Positions 10,330 to 23,360 are shown, counted from the first letter of the stretch. The stretch: 64,000 nt of DNA from Argentina anserina (GCF_933775445.1 NC_065878.1:11853395-11917394); one strand, 5' to 3'. Numbers and translations: made by a program. The notes: generated by a model from the sequence alone, not told the origin.

Positions 10330-12238
10330 CGGCCACTTGCAGGCGTTTCCGACGCCGCCATCCTCACCATTCCAAAAAGTGGGAATCCTTTTGTCATATA
10401 TAGCGACGCATCACATCAAGGACTCGGTTGCGTTCTCATGAAAAATGGGAAGGTGGTAACTTATGCATCTCGACAATTGAAGGTGCATCAGAAGAACTAT
10501 CCAACACATGATCTTGAGCTAGCAGCTGTGGTTTTTGATTTTAAGGTTTAGAGACATTATTTGTACGGGGAGCGGTTTGATATATTCTCTGATCACAAAA
10601 GTTTAAAGTATATTTTCTCCCAGAAGGATTTAAAAATGCGACAAAGAAGATGGATGGAGCTTATCAAGGACTATGACTTCACATTGCAATACCATTCCGG
10701 TAAAGCAAATGTAGTGGCTGACACTTTAAGCCGAAAACACCGAAGTCATCTAGCCACAATTATAAGAGAGGATTGGAGCATGTTAAGAACTCTAATGGAG
10801 TAAAATCTTACTCTTTCAACGAACATAAATGAGATGTTTATTGGAAACTTAGTGGTGCAACCCTCAATAATAAACGAAATAATTCAAGCACAATGAGAAG
10901 ATGAAGGGCTCGTGGAATACATTCGGGAAATGAAAGAGAAGCACCTCGAAGACTAGAGCACACATACGGAAGAAGTGATGCGTTTTAGAGAGAGGCTTTG
11001 TGTGCCAAATGTTGCATCATTAAAGGAGGATATAATGCAAGAAACACATCGTTCAAAATTCACAATCCACCAAGGAGGAATAAAGATGTATAAAGACCTA
11101 CGGAAGAACTATTGGTGGAAAAACATGAAGAGAGACATTGCTAACTATGTCTCTAGGTGTCTTACATGCCAACTTATGAAGGCAGAGCACGTGCAAAAGA
11201 GATGATTATTACAACCTCTTAAAATTTCAGAATGGAAGTGGGAGCACATCACGATGGACTTCGTTACTGGATTGCCAAGGATGCAAAGAGGCAACGATGC
11301 AATTTGGGTCATTGTTGATCGCCTTACAAAATTTGCCCATTTTTTTTACCAATAAAGGTAACAGATTCCATCGATTTCTTAAGTAAGCCATACCCAAGAG
11401 AAGTAGTACGTATGCACGAAGTTCCTGTATTGATAGTGTCATATCGTGATGCCCGATTCACCTCAAGATTTTGGGTTAGCTTACAAAGTGCAATGGAGAT
11501 GAAGTTAGACATGAGCAGTGCATTTCATCCTCAAACTGATGGATAAACTAAAAGAGTCAATCAAGTGTTGGAGGATATGCTTAGGTCTTGCATTTTGGAT
11601 TTTGGAGGGAACTGGGAGGATCACCAATAACAATTATCACTCAAGCATATAGATGGTGCCTTTTGAAGCTTTGTATGGGAGACCATGTCATACGCCAATA
11701 TGTTGGGCTGAAGTAGGCGAAGCCATTCTTTATGGACCTGATGTAGTTAAGCATTATGTGGAGGTCGTTGCTTCAATTAAGGAGCGCTTCAAAGTTGCAC
11801 AGAGTCGACAAAAGACCTATGCCGATCGACATAGGAGGAATGTAGAGTTTCATGTTGGAGATCGTGTCTTGTTGAAAGTCTCACCCATGCGAGGCGTTGT
11901 CTGTTTTGGAAAAAAGATTGCCAAGTTGTCACTGTGGTTTATTGGACCTTTCCAAATTATAGAAAGAGTTGGTGATTTAGCCTATCGACTAGATCTACCA
12001 CAACAATTGTCCAACGTGCATACAATTCCCATATCATAGACTATAGTACCATAGAACTCGCGGAGGATGTCACATATGATGAATCACCTATTCGCATATT
12101 AGACAAGGAAGTAAGAAAACTCCGTACTAAGGAGATTCCAATGGTGAAGATACAATGGAATCAACATGATGAAAACGAGGCTTCATGGGAGTTAGAATCA
12201 GAAATAAGAAAGAAACACCTGCATTTGTTCATAGAATA
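10330..12238 (+). pseudogene. Ty3/gypsy (chromovirus-type) pol, RNase H to chromodomain
   Basis: RNase H is at about 10360-10800 ([38 protein letters not shown]), with a TAG at 10549 where a Trp is usual. The integrase zinc finger is at 11038-11200 (H-X-H, then CLTCQL). The integrase core starts at 11230 ([10 protein letters not shown]) and is broken by many stops to about 11650. The integrase C-terminus is at 11653-12039 (FEALYGRPC, VGDRVLLKVSP, GPFQIIERVGDLAYRLDLP). A shifted frame at 12060-12238 gives a chromodomain-like end (VKIQWNQHDENEASWE). Gag, protease and RT are absent, so the element is 5'-truncated. Chromodomains steer integration to particular chromatin. Confidence 0.88.
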
Positions 12239-12291
12239 AATGGAACAAGGTATGTAAAATTCGAGGACGAATTTTTTTAAAGTGGGTAGAC

Positions 12292-12631
12292 TGTAATACC
12301 CGAAATTTAGTATTTACTATTTAGTACTCTAATGTTATATTAACTTAGAATTAATTCAAATTTTCTTCGAATAGTTCTCTTTAGAAACCAATGATGTTAG
12401 GGAACATACTTTTAAAGATAGAATTTTTTTTGTAAGTATTAGACCACGATTTGAATACATTAGCTCATATTCTTGCGTATACTCGATACTTTATAATCGA
12501 GTTTAAGACTAATATTAATAGTATTATCTGTTATGCATTATATTAGTATTAGATAGTGCAAATATATTGAAAACCTTATGAAATGAATATACTAAATTTC
12601 TTTACTTTTTAGAATAACACATATAAATGTG

Positions 12632-12674
<43 letters not shown>

Positions 12675-14683
12675 CCTTATGCCAATATGTTTTGAACCTT
12701 TCTGATTTATTTTTTATGTTTTATCCCATCACATTATTATTTTTCTTTGTCAACAACCACACTAACTAGTTAGGCCATGACTCAATATTAATTATTGAGA
12801 ATGGTAGGTGAGAATTAAACTTTTGTGTTTCTTCTTGGCCTATTTATAGTTGTGAGCTGCCTCAAGTTTTCTTTACACTTCAAAATCAGAAATCATGCAA
12901 GTCTAGAGTTCCCTTAGTTGATAGAAAACTCAATCATCCAATGTTTCTCAAGCTAAAATTCTAGTCTTCACTCTTTCTCTCTTAAACAAGTTTCTTCTTT
13001 ACTAAAGTAATCCAACTTTGGATCCACATCAAAACATTCCATTCACCCCTGGAATTTCAAGGCAAGTACATCTTACATCCTTATAATTTTTGTCTTTTAA
13101 GATTTATCAAAGTGCATAGCTAAGGATAAAATGGAAAAGACCATGTTTTGGTAAGAGTTATATTTTCGTATTTTATAACATCTGAGTTTGTCCAAGGTAA
13201 CAATATCATTAAATTCCTCATGAAAAATGCTTCAATTTAGGTTTTTGAGTCACTCAAAATGTTTAGAAATGGAGAAGTTATGGCTAATCAAAGTTAGAAT
13301 TAATAAACTCACTGAAAATCTCTTGTAGCGCTCACGATTTTAAAAACTCATATCTCACTCAATTCTTAACCATTTTCCACAAACTTTATATTAAATTAAA
13401 GGTTAAGACCTCTACTTTTAATCTGGAAAGTTTAAGAAGAAATGATGAAATGTTTGTTACAAGTAGAATACGTAGACATCTAAAATGATAACTTGATGAT
13501 TGGTTTATGCACTGCTAATGTGTTTGAACTTTTTGCATTCAATGACTTTGAACCGGATTGTATGACTTATCCTATTGGATTTCTTACGAAAAATCCTTGA
13601 ACATAGACTCTTCACTTGCCTAATATGGACGTTTATTGATTGAGTTATCGATATAAAAAGTTGACGGACTTTAACACTATTATTTGAATGACAATTGCTA
13701 CTTTGGACCAAGCTTCCCTTATTATGGGAGAAATGACTATTAATCATTTGACTACTAATTAATATTATCTAATTACTTTTAATTTAAAGTACATTTTCTT
13801 TATTTGCATATTTACTTTCAAGTTTCTTAACTTGTTTATTTCATGCATACATTGAGTTATTGATAAGTATTTATATCTTGGTAAGATTATATTTTTTGTA
13901 TTTAAATATTGTCTTAATTACTAAACTTTGTGATATTCTATTGACGTTATTGAGTTGGAGGTGTGAAGCCAGGTGATTGGTACTATCCCGTGCTTAAGTG
14001 AATTGCTGGTAAAATTGTTATGTGTTTTGTGAGTTAGCATTGAGCCCTAGTCCCTACAGATAATGCACTATTATTCTCATAGGAGAATTGACCTTGAGTA
14101 TACATACTTTGGTGTTGGCCTCGGTGGCTTATCCGTGTTTTGGGTAAACGTGAACCCTAACATGTGACTTTGTGATTAATTACCACAATTAATTGAATAT
14201 ATTGATGTTGATATGTATATATATATATATATGTATAAGTAAGAATTCATGTTACTAAATACACCTGGTTCTTGGTACATTTTACTTGGTTGTTCATATT
14301 TGAATTTCTCATTAGTCAAATTATTATAAGAATTTATTATGTACTTACTAGGTCTGTGTTACTCATGATGCTACACAATCTTATTTTCAGGTAATTGGTA
14401 GATGCTTGTGAAATGGGATGAATCTATTAAATAAAATGATAGTTTTTCTTCAATTACTATTTCAAGACAATAAATGTGAGACTTACGTATCTTTGTTAAA
14501 TTTCAGTATTTCTAAATCAGATGTGTTGTAAAATAACTCTGATTCTGTTTCATAATAAAAGTATTACTCAGACATATATTTCTATCATTTTTATTGAGAA
14601 AATTTTATTGGTTTTACGGTCACACCTCTAATTCAGAAATCATATTTCTATATAATAGTGGTCTCAGATTTGGGGACATGACA
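12292..14683 (+). repeat. 3' LTR of the truncated chromovirus (2392 bp)
   Basis: It begins TGTAATACCC at 12292, a common start of chromovirus LTRs, after a purine-rich tract (AAAGTGGGTAGA). It ends TTTGGGGACATGACA at 14683, a common end. No protein-coding signal inside. It contains a TA microsatellite and a shorter one at about 14216-14232. No matching 5' LTR is in the window. Confidence 0.8.
12632..12672. repeat. (TA)n microsatellite
   Basis: About 20 uninterrupted TA units inside the chromovirus LTR. Confidence 0.95.
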
Positions 14684-15392
14684 CTTTTGATGAAGTAAAA
14701 AGATGTCGCCATTACAAATCTTAAAGTCGAGAATGAAAAAGATAATTAGGAAGACACAGTCTCAAAATGGATCTTGAGGACTGTAATATTGATGATTAAA
14801 CCATTAATCGACTTTTAAGCACTCTAAAAGTTAAAAATGAGGCTTCCATAGCTCCTATGATCAGTCGAAGTCTTTAAAGATAGATCTGTTTTCGTCTAAT
14901 TGAAAGATGACGAATAAGTGTTGGGAAATGAGATTCCCTATACAAGTGCAAAGACACATTATTGCACTTAACACAATATACTTGACTCGACCTCTCATTC
15001 GCTGTATAGCTTAGCGCCCACGCAACAATAATACCTAAAAGGTTTAGGTTTATAGTCTCTATAAAGAAAAGAGAAAACGACATGATGAGAATAAGTACTA
15101 TCCACGTCGTTGCATTTTTGGTGTAAAGAAATACATACCAAATAAACACACATAATTAAATATGCAAAAGTCATCAAAGCTCTCATGATTAATGTAAAGA
15201 TCATGGGGAAGTGCAGACATCAGGGAGAGTCTAGCACATATATTTTAATCTCAAATGTCATAGACGTGTTGTGCTCTTTTCCCCTTCAACTAAGGTTTTA
15301 TTTTCTCCCATTGGGTTTTGTTACTTGACAAGGTTTTTAATGAGGCAACATCCTATGCACCATTATATCTTTAAACTCCGCACAAGGGGGAG
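14684..15392 (+). other. 3' untranslated tail of a truncated copia element
   Basis: No open frame of note. From about 15210 the sequence has the usual copia pre-LTR pattern: AGGGAGAGT, TTGTGCTCTTTTCCCCTTCA, a TTTTCTCCCATTGGGTTTT stretch, CAAGGTTTTTAATGAGGCAA, then a polypurine tract AAGGGGGAG ending at 15392. The coding part is missing. Confidence 0.6.
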
Positions 15393-15571
15393 TGTTGAAG
15401 GAAAAACACCATTAATAAAGGAATGAGTTAATGACGTTTATGGTCAACGGATGTAACAGATCAATCACCATTATGTAGCTTTAATTACCATTTACTTCTA
15501 TTGTAATCTTGACTCATATATGAAGGAGATTATTAATGAGATGAGTAGATCATTTCATTTTCCCTATAACA
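15393..15571 (+). repeat. copia LTR (179 bp)
   Basis: It starts TGTTGAAGGAAAAACACC after the polypurine tract and ends CCCTATAACA (TG...CA). The 5' LTR and coding region of the element are not present. Confidence 0.7.
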
Positions 15572-16533
15572 TATATCCTTTTATGGATCTTAATTTAACG
15601 TTTGAATTTTATAATTAATTTATTGGTGTAAAGAATATAAAGATTTTAATATTATATCAATTTACCTGATTTTTTATTCCAACTCACAAATCGCAAAATC
15701 AATATGGGTGTGGCTACTGCTAACTCAATCCACTTTGTTCACCTCACATTCTTTTTTACCCGATGTATATATTTTTTATTTTCAAATTACTTTGTTCAAC
15801 CAATTATAATATCTAATTTGTCCATTTTTCAATAATACTTTATTCACCACCATACATTCTTTTCTTACATTACACACACTTTTTCAATTCTAACCTTACT
15901 TTGTTAAGATTTTATTTTAGATTTATTTTGACAATCTATTAAGAAAAAAGCGCAATTACTACTAGATGTAACTAGGTTTTATAAATATAAAATAAGATCA
16001 CGTACTGTAGTTTTCTCCTTTGTACGTATATTAATAATATAAAATAAGAACATGATCTTCAATTTAACAATAATGTAAAAGTATAAGGGTTTCAAACTTT
16101 CAATATTTTCATTAGTTTCAAATTTAACTATATATATTAATAGATGTGTGTTTTTGTGAAATAAACAAAAAAGAATTGAAAATTTAAACAAGGATGATTC
16201 TAGATACACCTCCATATTTGTTATTTTTACCTCACTAATTATTTAAATCATATATATAAATATATATTACCCATTCTATAAATTATCACCTTAATTTTTT
16301 TTAAAGCTCTCATATTTACGACCTCACCTCTTCAATTTAGAATTTTAAGGCTAACAATTATTTTCCTTAATATAGCGTATTCATTCATTAAAGAACTAAA
16401 TATATAATTAAAGGGCAATCCAAATAAATATCACTAACTTCATATTGAAAGAAAAGGAGAGTATGAAGAATATCAAAAATCTAAGTAATTAACCATTAGC
16501 GTAATAGAGACTAATTAAGTAAGAGCATGTAAA
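15572..16533. other. AT-rich spacer; TNL intron-like at its right end
   Basis: No gene seen. From about 16370 on, the sequence resembles 34690-34790, the first intron of the intact TNL (shared ATTCATTAAAGAACTA and AGAGACTAATTAAGTAAG). Confidence 0.6.
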
Positions 16534-17023
16534 ACATTACTCATAATTTTTGGAGACCCAGCCAGATAAACTGGTGACTTTGGTTAAACCGGATTTCCAG
16601 CTCTTCACCTCATCGTTGTCGAATTTGGGATCGCTTTCATGTATGGCAAAAGCTTCTGCAAATTTTCCCGTCAGTTCACGACCTTCGGAGGGATCTACTT
16701 CATAGAAAACGGGCAACACAATCTGCCTCTGTTGATCCATGCACTCCAGGATCTGGACATGCAAGTTCTTTTAGGCACCTTGTAGACCAGGCATAGTCTT
16801 TAGAGAAAACTAAAATAGAAATGGTGGAGTCTTTTATGGCTTTGAGTAGCTCAGAGAGGCTATCGCCTTTTTGAAGTTTACGGAGTCTGAAGGTTTCAAG
16901 TCCAATCTGGTTCAGAGCGCGGTAAAGATGGCAGACGAAAGACCTACGAGTATCTGCACCTCGGAAATTGATGAAAACTTGGTACTTCTGACTGCCTTCC
17001 GACGATGAGGAAGCATCAGCCAT
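16534..17023 (-). pseudogene. TNL pseudogene 1: TIR exon
   Basis: The minus strand begins MADASSSSEGSQKYQVFINF at 17023 and follows the intact TIR exon closely. Damage: IDSEDLQKG has become RLRKLQKG, the Trp before the catalytic region is Arg (STRCLKEL), and about four extra bases after CLKEL shift the frame. The second part runs from about 16764 (QILECMDQQRQIVLPVFYEV) to VSKNYE and the same TAATG-type exon end. TIR domains of this kind cleave NAD+ and signal cell death. Together with 1477-2360 and 7320-8083, this is probably the first exon of one ancestral TNL whose NB-ARC exon was lost among insertions. Confidence 0.88.
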
Positions 17024-17170
17024 AGGGAGATGAAAGGTGATCGATGATAGATGGACTGAAAATGAAGAAATGCTCGACTAAATGTAGGTAGTTAAGAGAG
17101 ATGAAGTCGTCGAACAAGATACTAAAAGTCAAGCGAGCATGGAGCCCAAGATTTATATTTTAATGATTGG
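17024..17170 (-). promoter_or_regulatory. Upstream region of the TIR pseudogene, homologous to the intact TNL promoter
   Basis: It aligns with 35278-35455 upstream of the intact TNL (GAGAGATGAAGTCGTCGAAC versus the copy at about 35387; CATGGAGCCCA; the TTTATATTTT TATA-like block near 17151). Confidence 0.6.
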
Positions 17171-17626
17171 TAATGGGCCAGTTGCAGATCTTACGTCGCA
17201 TAATCAGTAAAAAAGCGGAGTTTCTTCCAATGTTTACTTAACGGCGCGTTTCCTAACGCGCGTTAAACTATTAACTTGTTAATAGTTGTTTGACAGAACA
17301 GACCACACACTCCTTCCCCAAAGGTCAGTCACCTCCTGAAAGTTGAAACCATTAATTTCAGCTTTCAAGCGCATGGGTCTCTACAATTATTCTAATCAAC
17401 TCCAAGAGTTCAACACTTCCACCACACATTTGTTTGTGTTAAATTCTCCCTGCGTATTCTTATTTCAATTTTCAAAGGGAGGCCGAAGAGATTTCCTTGC
17501 TTTGGAGTAAAACAATCATCTCAGTGATCTGCATGTCGACGACGGTGACGAATCATGCCGGAGGAACTGTCCGGCCCTAGATTTGGAAGGTGAGGACGAA
17601 GACCGCCGCCTTCTTGATCCCGGTTG
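17171..17626. other. Unassigned spacer
   Basis: No long open frame. The stretch 17530-17600 looks mildly gene-like (ATGTCGACGACGG then a stop after 12 codons) but I cannot support an exon. It ends where an LTR begins. Confidence 0.4.
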
Positions 17627-18734
17627 TGTTATTCCAGAAATTTATAATTATTTTATAATTATTGTTTGAAGATATTTAAATTGGTGGTGATCCGATTATA
17701 TAGTACGAGTGAGAAAACATGCTATTTATACTCATAAACGTTACCATAAGGGGTCAAGAGTTGACTTTTTATCCGTTAGGTATCTTAGAAAACTTCATTC
17801 ATGAAAGTCGTAGAGTTCGTCAATACGGGTTCGTAGACGTGCGGTACGCTTTAATCGGATGTTGTATGTGAAAGTTGTTAGCAACGGAAGTTTAGTTTTC
17901 GATTTTAGAAAGAGAGGAGATTAAAAATTAGAAAATCAATTTTTTTTTACCAAAATCAGCTCAGTTATTGTTCACCCGAGCTCTGGTATTGTTTACGCGA
18001 TTTTTTCCTCTTTTTGTTGCCGAATCTTTCTCCGGCCATATCTCTGTCGTCCGACGACTGAATTGAGTGAGACCGGTGGCGTTGGAACCGTCTCTTCGTC
18101 CCCTACCGATCTGGGTTGATGTTTGGGAGAGATTAGATTTGTTTGAAGAAGTGAGGAGAACTCCTTCCTCCGACAACCAATCAAGGTGATTCGTTGTGTT
18201 TTGAAGCTTGTAGGATGTATATAAACCCTCTAAAACAATTTTATCTATTTCGAAACACATAAGGAGAATCAACGATTTCTTTTTCTAGGATATGTGAATA
18301 GTGCCGATTTTATGTTGTTCGTCGATTGAATTGTTTAGGCTTCGATTTTGACTTTGGTGTCAACTAGAAAGTTGTTGGAAATGTTGTTTAGATTGTGGTG
18401 GTAAATTTTGGTGATCATTGGTGGTCATCGGAACGGTGGCGGCGCATAAACACTGTTTCATGAACAACGTTTCGTGAACAGTGTTTTATGAACAATAATT
18501 TGTTAACAATGTTTAGCTATAATGAATCGTCACCTGCGATTTTACGTATCGTTTTCCATGCACTTTATCATGCTATTAGGTGACCGACGAAATGAGTGGG
18601 AGAATCGCTCTCGATGTTGTGGAAGTTGCACGCAGGAAATAAGGTGAGTAAACCTCACAATGATCATCATAATCGAAGTAATGTTATAATTATTGAATTT
18701 AGTTTGAATTGTTAACATAGTCATTGCATCACTA
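17627..18734 (+). repeat. Truncated chromovirus LTR (LTR 0)
   Basis: It starts TGTTATTCCAGAAATTTAT, a chromovirus-like LTR start. Its 3' half from about 18340 matches LTR 1 and LTR 2 (shared GAAATCGTCACCTG-like block, TGCTATTAGGTGACCGACGA, GTTGCACGCAGGAAATAAGG). It is cut at 18734 by the start of LTR 1, so it is a related but different subfamily whose 3' part is missing. Confidence 0.6.
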
Positions 18735-20390
18735 TGTCATAACCCATTTTTCTCCCCATTTCTCCGCACCTGCGCCTATAGAGGCGAAAATTTCCTTCTA
18801 ACCTGACCTGACCCGACTTTTCCAGCCCACTTCGGCAGTTTCAGGTGACTGGGCCGACCCAGATAGTTTCGTCTCCTCCTTGTGTACCTCCCTGTGGTGG
18901 TGGATTATGGAGTAGCACGCCGGTTTCCACGCATCGAAGCCCGAAAGTAGACCCGAATACCCATCGTTGACCTGGTTGTGCTCTTCAATTTTCCGGCGAT
19001 CTCCGGCGTGTTTAGGCTTCACCACCGGTCTCAAACTCCTTGCCTCAACATCGTCAACAACCCCTGCAAAGGTTTTGAGCTAAATCGAAAGGTAAGAACT
19101 CGAATCAAGAAATTTCAATTCTAGGGTTCATGATTTGGGATTTTTCGGAAATTTGGAAATTTGAGGTTTTAAGCTTTGATTTAGACTTTGTTGTGAACTG
19201 GAAAGTTGTTAGGAATGTCATTTAGATTATGGTGGTGAAATTTAGTGGTCATTGGAGGCAGTCAGTGAACAGTGTCACCACATGAACAATGTTCATGAAT
19301 TGAAGTGTGAACAGTTGTCATGAACAACACACTATAAACAGTGCTTTTCGTAAAACAGTAACTTTGAACAGTGTTTTCGTAAAACAGTATATTGGAACAG
19401 TATTCTGTGAATAATGTTTTATGAACAACATTTAGCTGTACTGAAATCGTCACATGATATTTTATGTATCATTTTCTAAGCATTTATCATGCTATCAGGT
19501 GACTGACGAAACAAGTAAGGAAATTACTCTCAGTGTCGTGGAAGTTGCATGCAGGAAAGAAGGTGAGTACAAATCTCACAGTGACGAATCTACCCTTGCT
19601 GAGATTCATGATTACACTTAATTAAAAAGAATGAACTATGATATGTATATGATATAGTGGATTGTGTATGTGTATAATTGGTAAAATAGGTACATATATA
19701 TAGTTTGCTATATTATATACTGTCATAATTTCCGTTTGCGAATGAGTTCATTTTAGCGTTGATATTTATTTATTTGAGCATGTCGATTTGATTTGTACAA
19801 TATCATGTGATGATTATTGTACGTGATTTTAACATTGAGTTTTTTTAAAACATTTTCTGTCTTCGGACGTGTTTTTCTATCTTCAGACCAGTCTTCGGAC
19901 GTGTTGGCATGTCTTCGGAAGTGTTTTTCTGTCTTCGGACCAGTCTTTTTGGACGTGTTGGCATGTCGGAACCTAGCCTTAGCTGGACGACAGTTACGAT
20001 ACAGTTAGAGCTCTAGTCTGTCTGCCGGTGTACCGCATGAAGGGTAATAGATGGGTTATCAGCTTATGTGTACCCATATTTTTGGGATTTTTGGGTGATA
20101 GATGGGTTGCCAAATGCCCGGCGGTGTACTGCATTAGGGGTAACGGATGAGTACCTAGGTCTCATGAATACCCGTATTATAAATGTAATTGGGTAAACAG
20201 ATGGGTTGCCCGATTTCTCATGAGTACTTATATTTTCAGATATTATTAGACAACCAGATCGGCCGTCTAATAACTCATGAGTACATTTATAATTAAATAT
20301 TTTCAGTATTTTTCTTTTGGATATTGGGTAGCGAGATGTTGCCAAATGTCTGACGGTGTACTTTATGAGGGGTAACAGGGAGGTATGATG
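18735..20390 (+). repeat. Chromovirus LTR 1, 3'-truncated
   Basis: It begins TGTCATAACCC and follows LTR 2 (21262 on) along most of its length: GTGGTGGATTATGGAGTAGC, GAACAGT-rich tracts, TGACTGACGAAAC, TAGAGCTCTAGTCTGTCTGC. It ends within the 95-100 bp tandem repeats. The last 400 or so bases of LTR 2 have no counterpart, so its 3' end is deleted. The right border is approximate. Confidence 0.7.
20028..20390 (+). repeat. Tandem repeats inside LTR 1, period about 96 bp
   Basis: Units carry GTGTACTGCATTAGGGGTAA, a GATGGGTTGCC motif and CTCATGAGTACCC-type motifs. Starts are seen at 20028 and 20124, with more degenerate copies to about 20390. Confidence 0.75.
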
Positions 20391-21261
20391 TAGTTGAATA
20401 CTATAATGGTCTGAGAGACTTGTAAATTTCAGTTTCTAAGACTTGATAGCGACACAGTGTAAACATAGATTATGTAGTGTTGATGTGGGAGACCACTTAA
20501 CCTCGAAACCTTATTCTTCCATAGCATAGTGAGATCTGTCAGAGAAGAGAACTCACCTGTAAGATTCGTTGAACTTTTTCGAAAGTCGGTGACATTCAAG
20601 ACAACGATGTCTAGCTTGTCTCCTAAATGCCCTACCACGCAATATGTTCCTTTGAACTTATCTTGCCCTTAAGAGAAGACTATTAGAGTGGTGCCGTGTG
20701 ACCCTTTAGTTGAAGGGCTCACCTATAGTGGGGTGGTGGGAGTGGGTAGGAAGAGAAGTTGACATCGAGGGTACGCTGGAATCTACGAAAGCAAGGTTGG
20801 AAAGTAAGTACACAAACTTCATCATCTAGCAGGTTCATATACTTATCGTATGCTATGTGCTTATGCTAAGGTTGTACATGTTTGCACTCAATGTATGTTA
20901 TATAAGTAAATGCAGTTATGACCTGTTAGAATTTGGGTGAATAGTATAGTTCGTTTCTAGATTCACGTTATTTCTTAAGGGTCTTGTTCTGCGGAACATC
21001 TGGTTTTGTATTTGATCATGGATGGTTGAGTTGTGGTTCTCCTTGAGGGGTGTTATTATGCTCATTGTAAATTTCATTTCAGACACTATGAAGTTATATA
21101 ACACCATGATAGAAGAAAAGTGAAATGTGGTGGTCTTGTGGAGGTATCATAAAGAGGAAAATTGTTGTGGAAGGTCAATCGAAGTTTTAGGAAGAAGTTA
21201 AGAATTAGTGGCTGAGTAGTGCGCTTAAATTTCGGGACGAAATTTCTTTAAGAGGGTGGAA
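20391..21261 (+). other. Internal remnant of a chromovirus, no intact gene
   Basis: Mostly unassignable. At 21135-21200 a trace of the pol end is visible (LWRYHKEE, the motif that precedes the chromodomain end in this group). It is followed by TTTCGGGACGAAATTTC and a purine-rich tract AAGAGGGTGGA adjacent to LTR 2. Confidence 0.55.
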
Positions 21262-22652
21262 TGTAATACCCCTGTTTTCTCTCCCTTTCTCTAAGCACGC
21301 ACGCCCTTTAGAGTCGAAAATTTCTTCTGACCCGACTCGGATCCGGCCGACCCGACCCGACTTTTTCGGCCGACTCCGGCGGTTTTAGGCGATCGGGCTA
21401 GCCGTGATCGCTTCGTCTCCTCCTTTCACACCTCCCTGTGGTGGTGGATCGTGGAGTAGCACACTGGTTTCCACGCATCGAAGGCCGGAAGCCGACCTGG
21501 AAACCCGACAGTGACCCGGTTGTGTTCTCCAATTTTCGGCGAACTCCAGCGAGTTTAGGTTTCACCACCGGTCTCAAACTCTTTTCCTCAACGTCGGCAA
21601 CAACTCCTGCAAAGGTTTTGAGCTAAATCGAAGGGTAAGAACTCGATCTAAGAAATTTCTTCTAGGGTTTTTAATTTGGGATTTTATGGAAATTCTGAAA
21701 TTGGAGGTTTTAAGCTTTGATTTATACTTTGTTGTGAACTAGAAAGTTGTTAGCAATGTCATTTAGATTGTGGTGGTCATTGGTGGTGGTCGGAAAATAG
21801 TGGAGACGCGTGAACAACAACTGTGAATAGTGTTCATGAACAGTGGTCACTAACAGTAACTGTGAACAGTATTTTATGAACAACATTTAGCTATACTGAA
21901 ATCGTCACCTGATATTTTACGTATCGTTTTCTAAGCATTTTATCATGCTATTAGGTGACCGACGAAACGAGTGGAGGAATCGCTTTTAGTGTCGTGAAAG
22001 TTGCACGCAGGAAATAAGGTGAGTAAACCTCACAATGATCATCATGATCGAAGTAGTGTTATAATTATTGAATTTAGTTTGAGTTGTCACCATAATCGAT
22101 GCATCACTATTTTATAAAAAATTATTTTAAAAATATGTTTTGGTTTAAATTACGTGAACTTAATCATGTACGGTTCATGGATAAGTGCAACGTTATTTTA
22201 ATAAATGATTTTGAAAAGATTTTAGTGCTTCTTCACTATGATGAATGTGAGTAAATCTCACTATGATGAGTCTACCCTTGGCGGTGACTCATATTTACGT
22301 TTTTTTATAAAGATCGAACTATGACATGTATATAATATAGTGGGTTGTGTATGTGTATAAATGGTAAATACGATACATATATATGGGTTGTTATATTATA
22401 TACTGTTACGTTCTTATTTCCAAATGAATTATACTGTGGCAATTATATTTATTTTATTTGAGCAAGAGTCTCTTTATTGTAGTACAATAATATGGATGGA
22501 TTGTTATTGTACGTGGTTTTAACATTGAGTCTTGTTAAAACGTTTTTTGTCTTCAGACGTGTTTTTCTGTCTTTGGACGTGTTGGTAGTATCGGAACCAA
22601 GCCTTGTCCGGGTGCCAGTTATGATTTAGTTAGAGCTCTACTCTATCTGCTA

Positions 22653-22945
22653 GTGTATTGCATGAGGGGTAACAGATGAGTTGCCTAAGTCTCATGAGTA
22701 CCCATATTTTTTAGTGACATTGGGTATATATGGGCTGCCCAGTGTTTGTCGGTGTACTGCATAATGGGTAACAGATGAGTACCTGGGTCTCATGAGTACC
22801 CATGTTTTACATGATTTTAGATAACCAATGGGTTGCCCAGTGCCTGTCGGTGTATTGCCTGAGGGGTAACAAATGGGTTGCCTAAGTCTCATGAGTACCC
22901 ATGTTTTTAAATGATTTTTGGGTAACAGATGGGTTGCCCAGTGTC
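22653..22945 (+). repeat. Tandem repeats inside LTR 2, period about 98 bp, three units
   Basis: Unit starts are at 22653, 22752 and 22850. Each has GGGTAACA, a CTCATGAGTACCCAT block and GGGCTGCCCAGTG or GGGTTGCCCAGTG. Confidence 0.85.
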
Positions 22946-23360
22946 AAATGAGTAGGTTTGTCTTTAAATGTTATTTGACTATTTCATTTGTATTCGATGT
23001 ATGTTTCCTGTTGGTTTACTCATACCGGCTGAAAAGCTTACCAGGTTTGTGTTTACAATCCCGGTGCACTAATTCGATGATGTAGAGGATAGTTCTACAG
23101 GTGAGGATTAGCAAATTCAGAGGACTTACTTTGAATATTTATTTCTTCTGTTTTTTGTGAGTATTTATTGAATTTTACATTTTCATTGGTTATAATACTG
23201 AGGTATAAAACTGGTTATGTATTATTCAAGTCGACTGAGTCATGTTGTGGACTCAGTTTCAATACACTGTTATGATAAGATAATTTCAATATATTTGAGA
23301 TTTTTTTAGAGTTTTCATGGCTTCGAATTCGAATTTTTAACATTTGAATTTCGGGACTGT

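Noticed and set aside
17500..17610. A first exon beginning ATGTCGACG
   Set aside because: It stops after 12 codons and no downstream exon could be found before the LTR at 17627.
20429..20638. Minus-strand 69-codon frame
   Set aside because: No motif, no conservation visible, lies in chromovirus remnant sequence.
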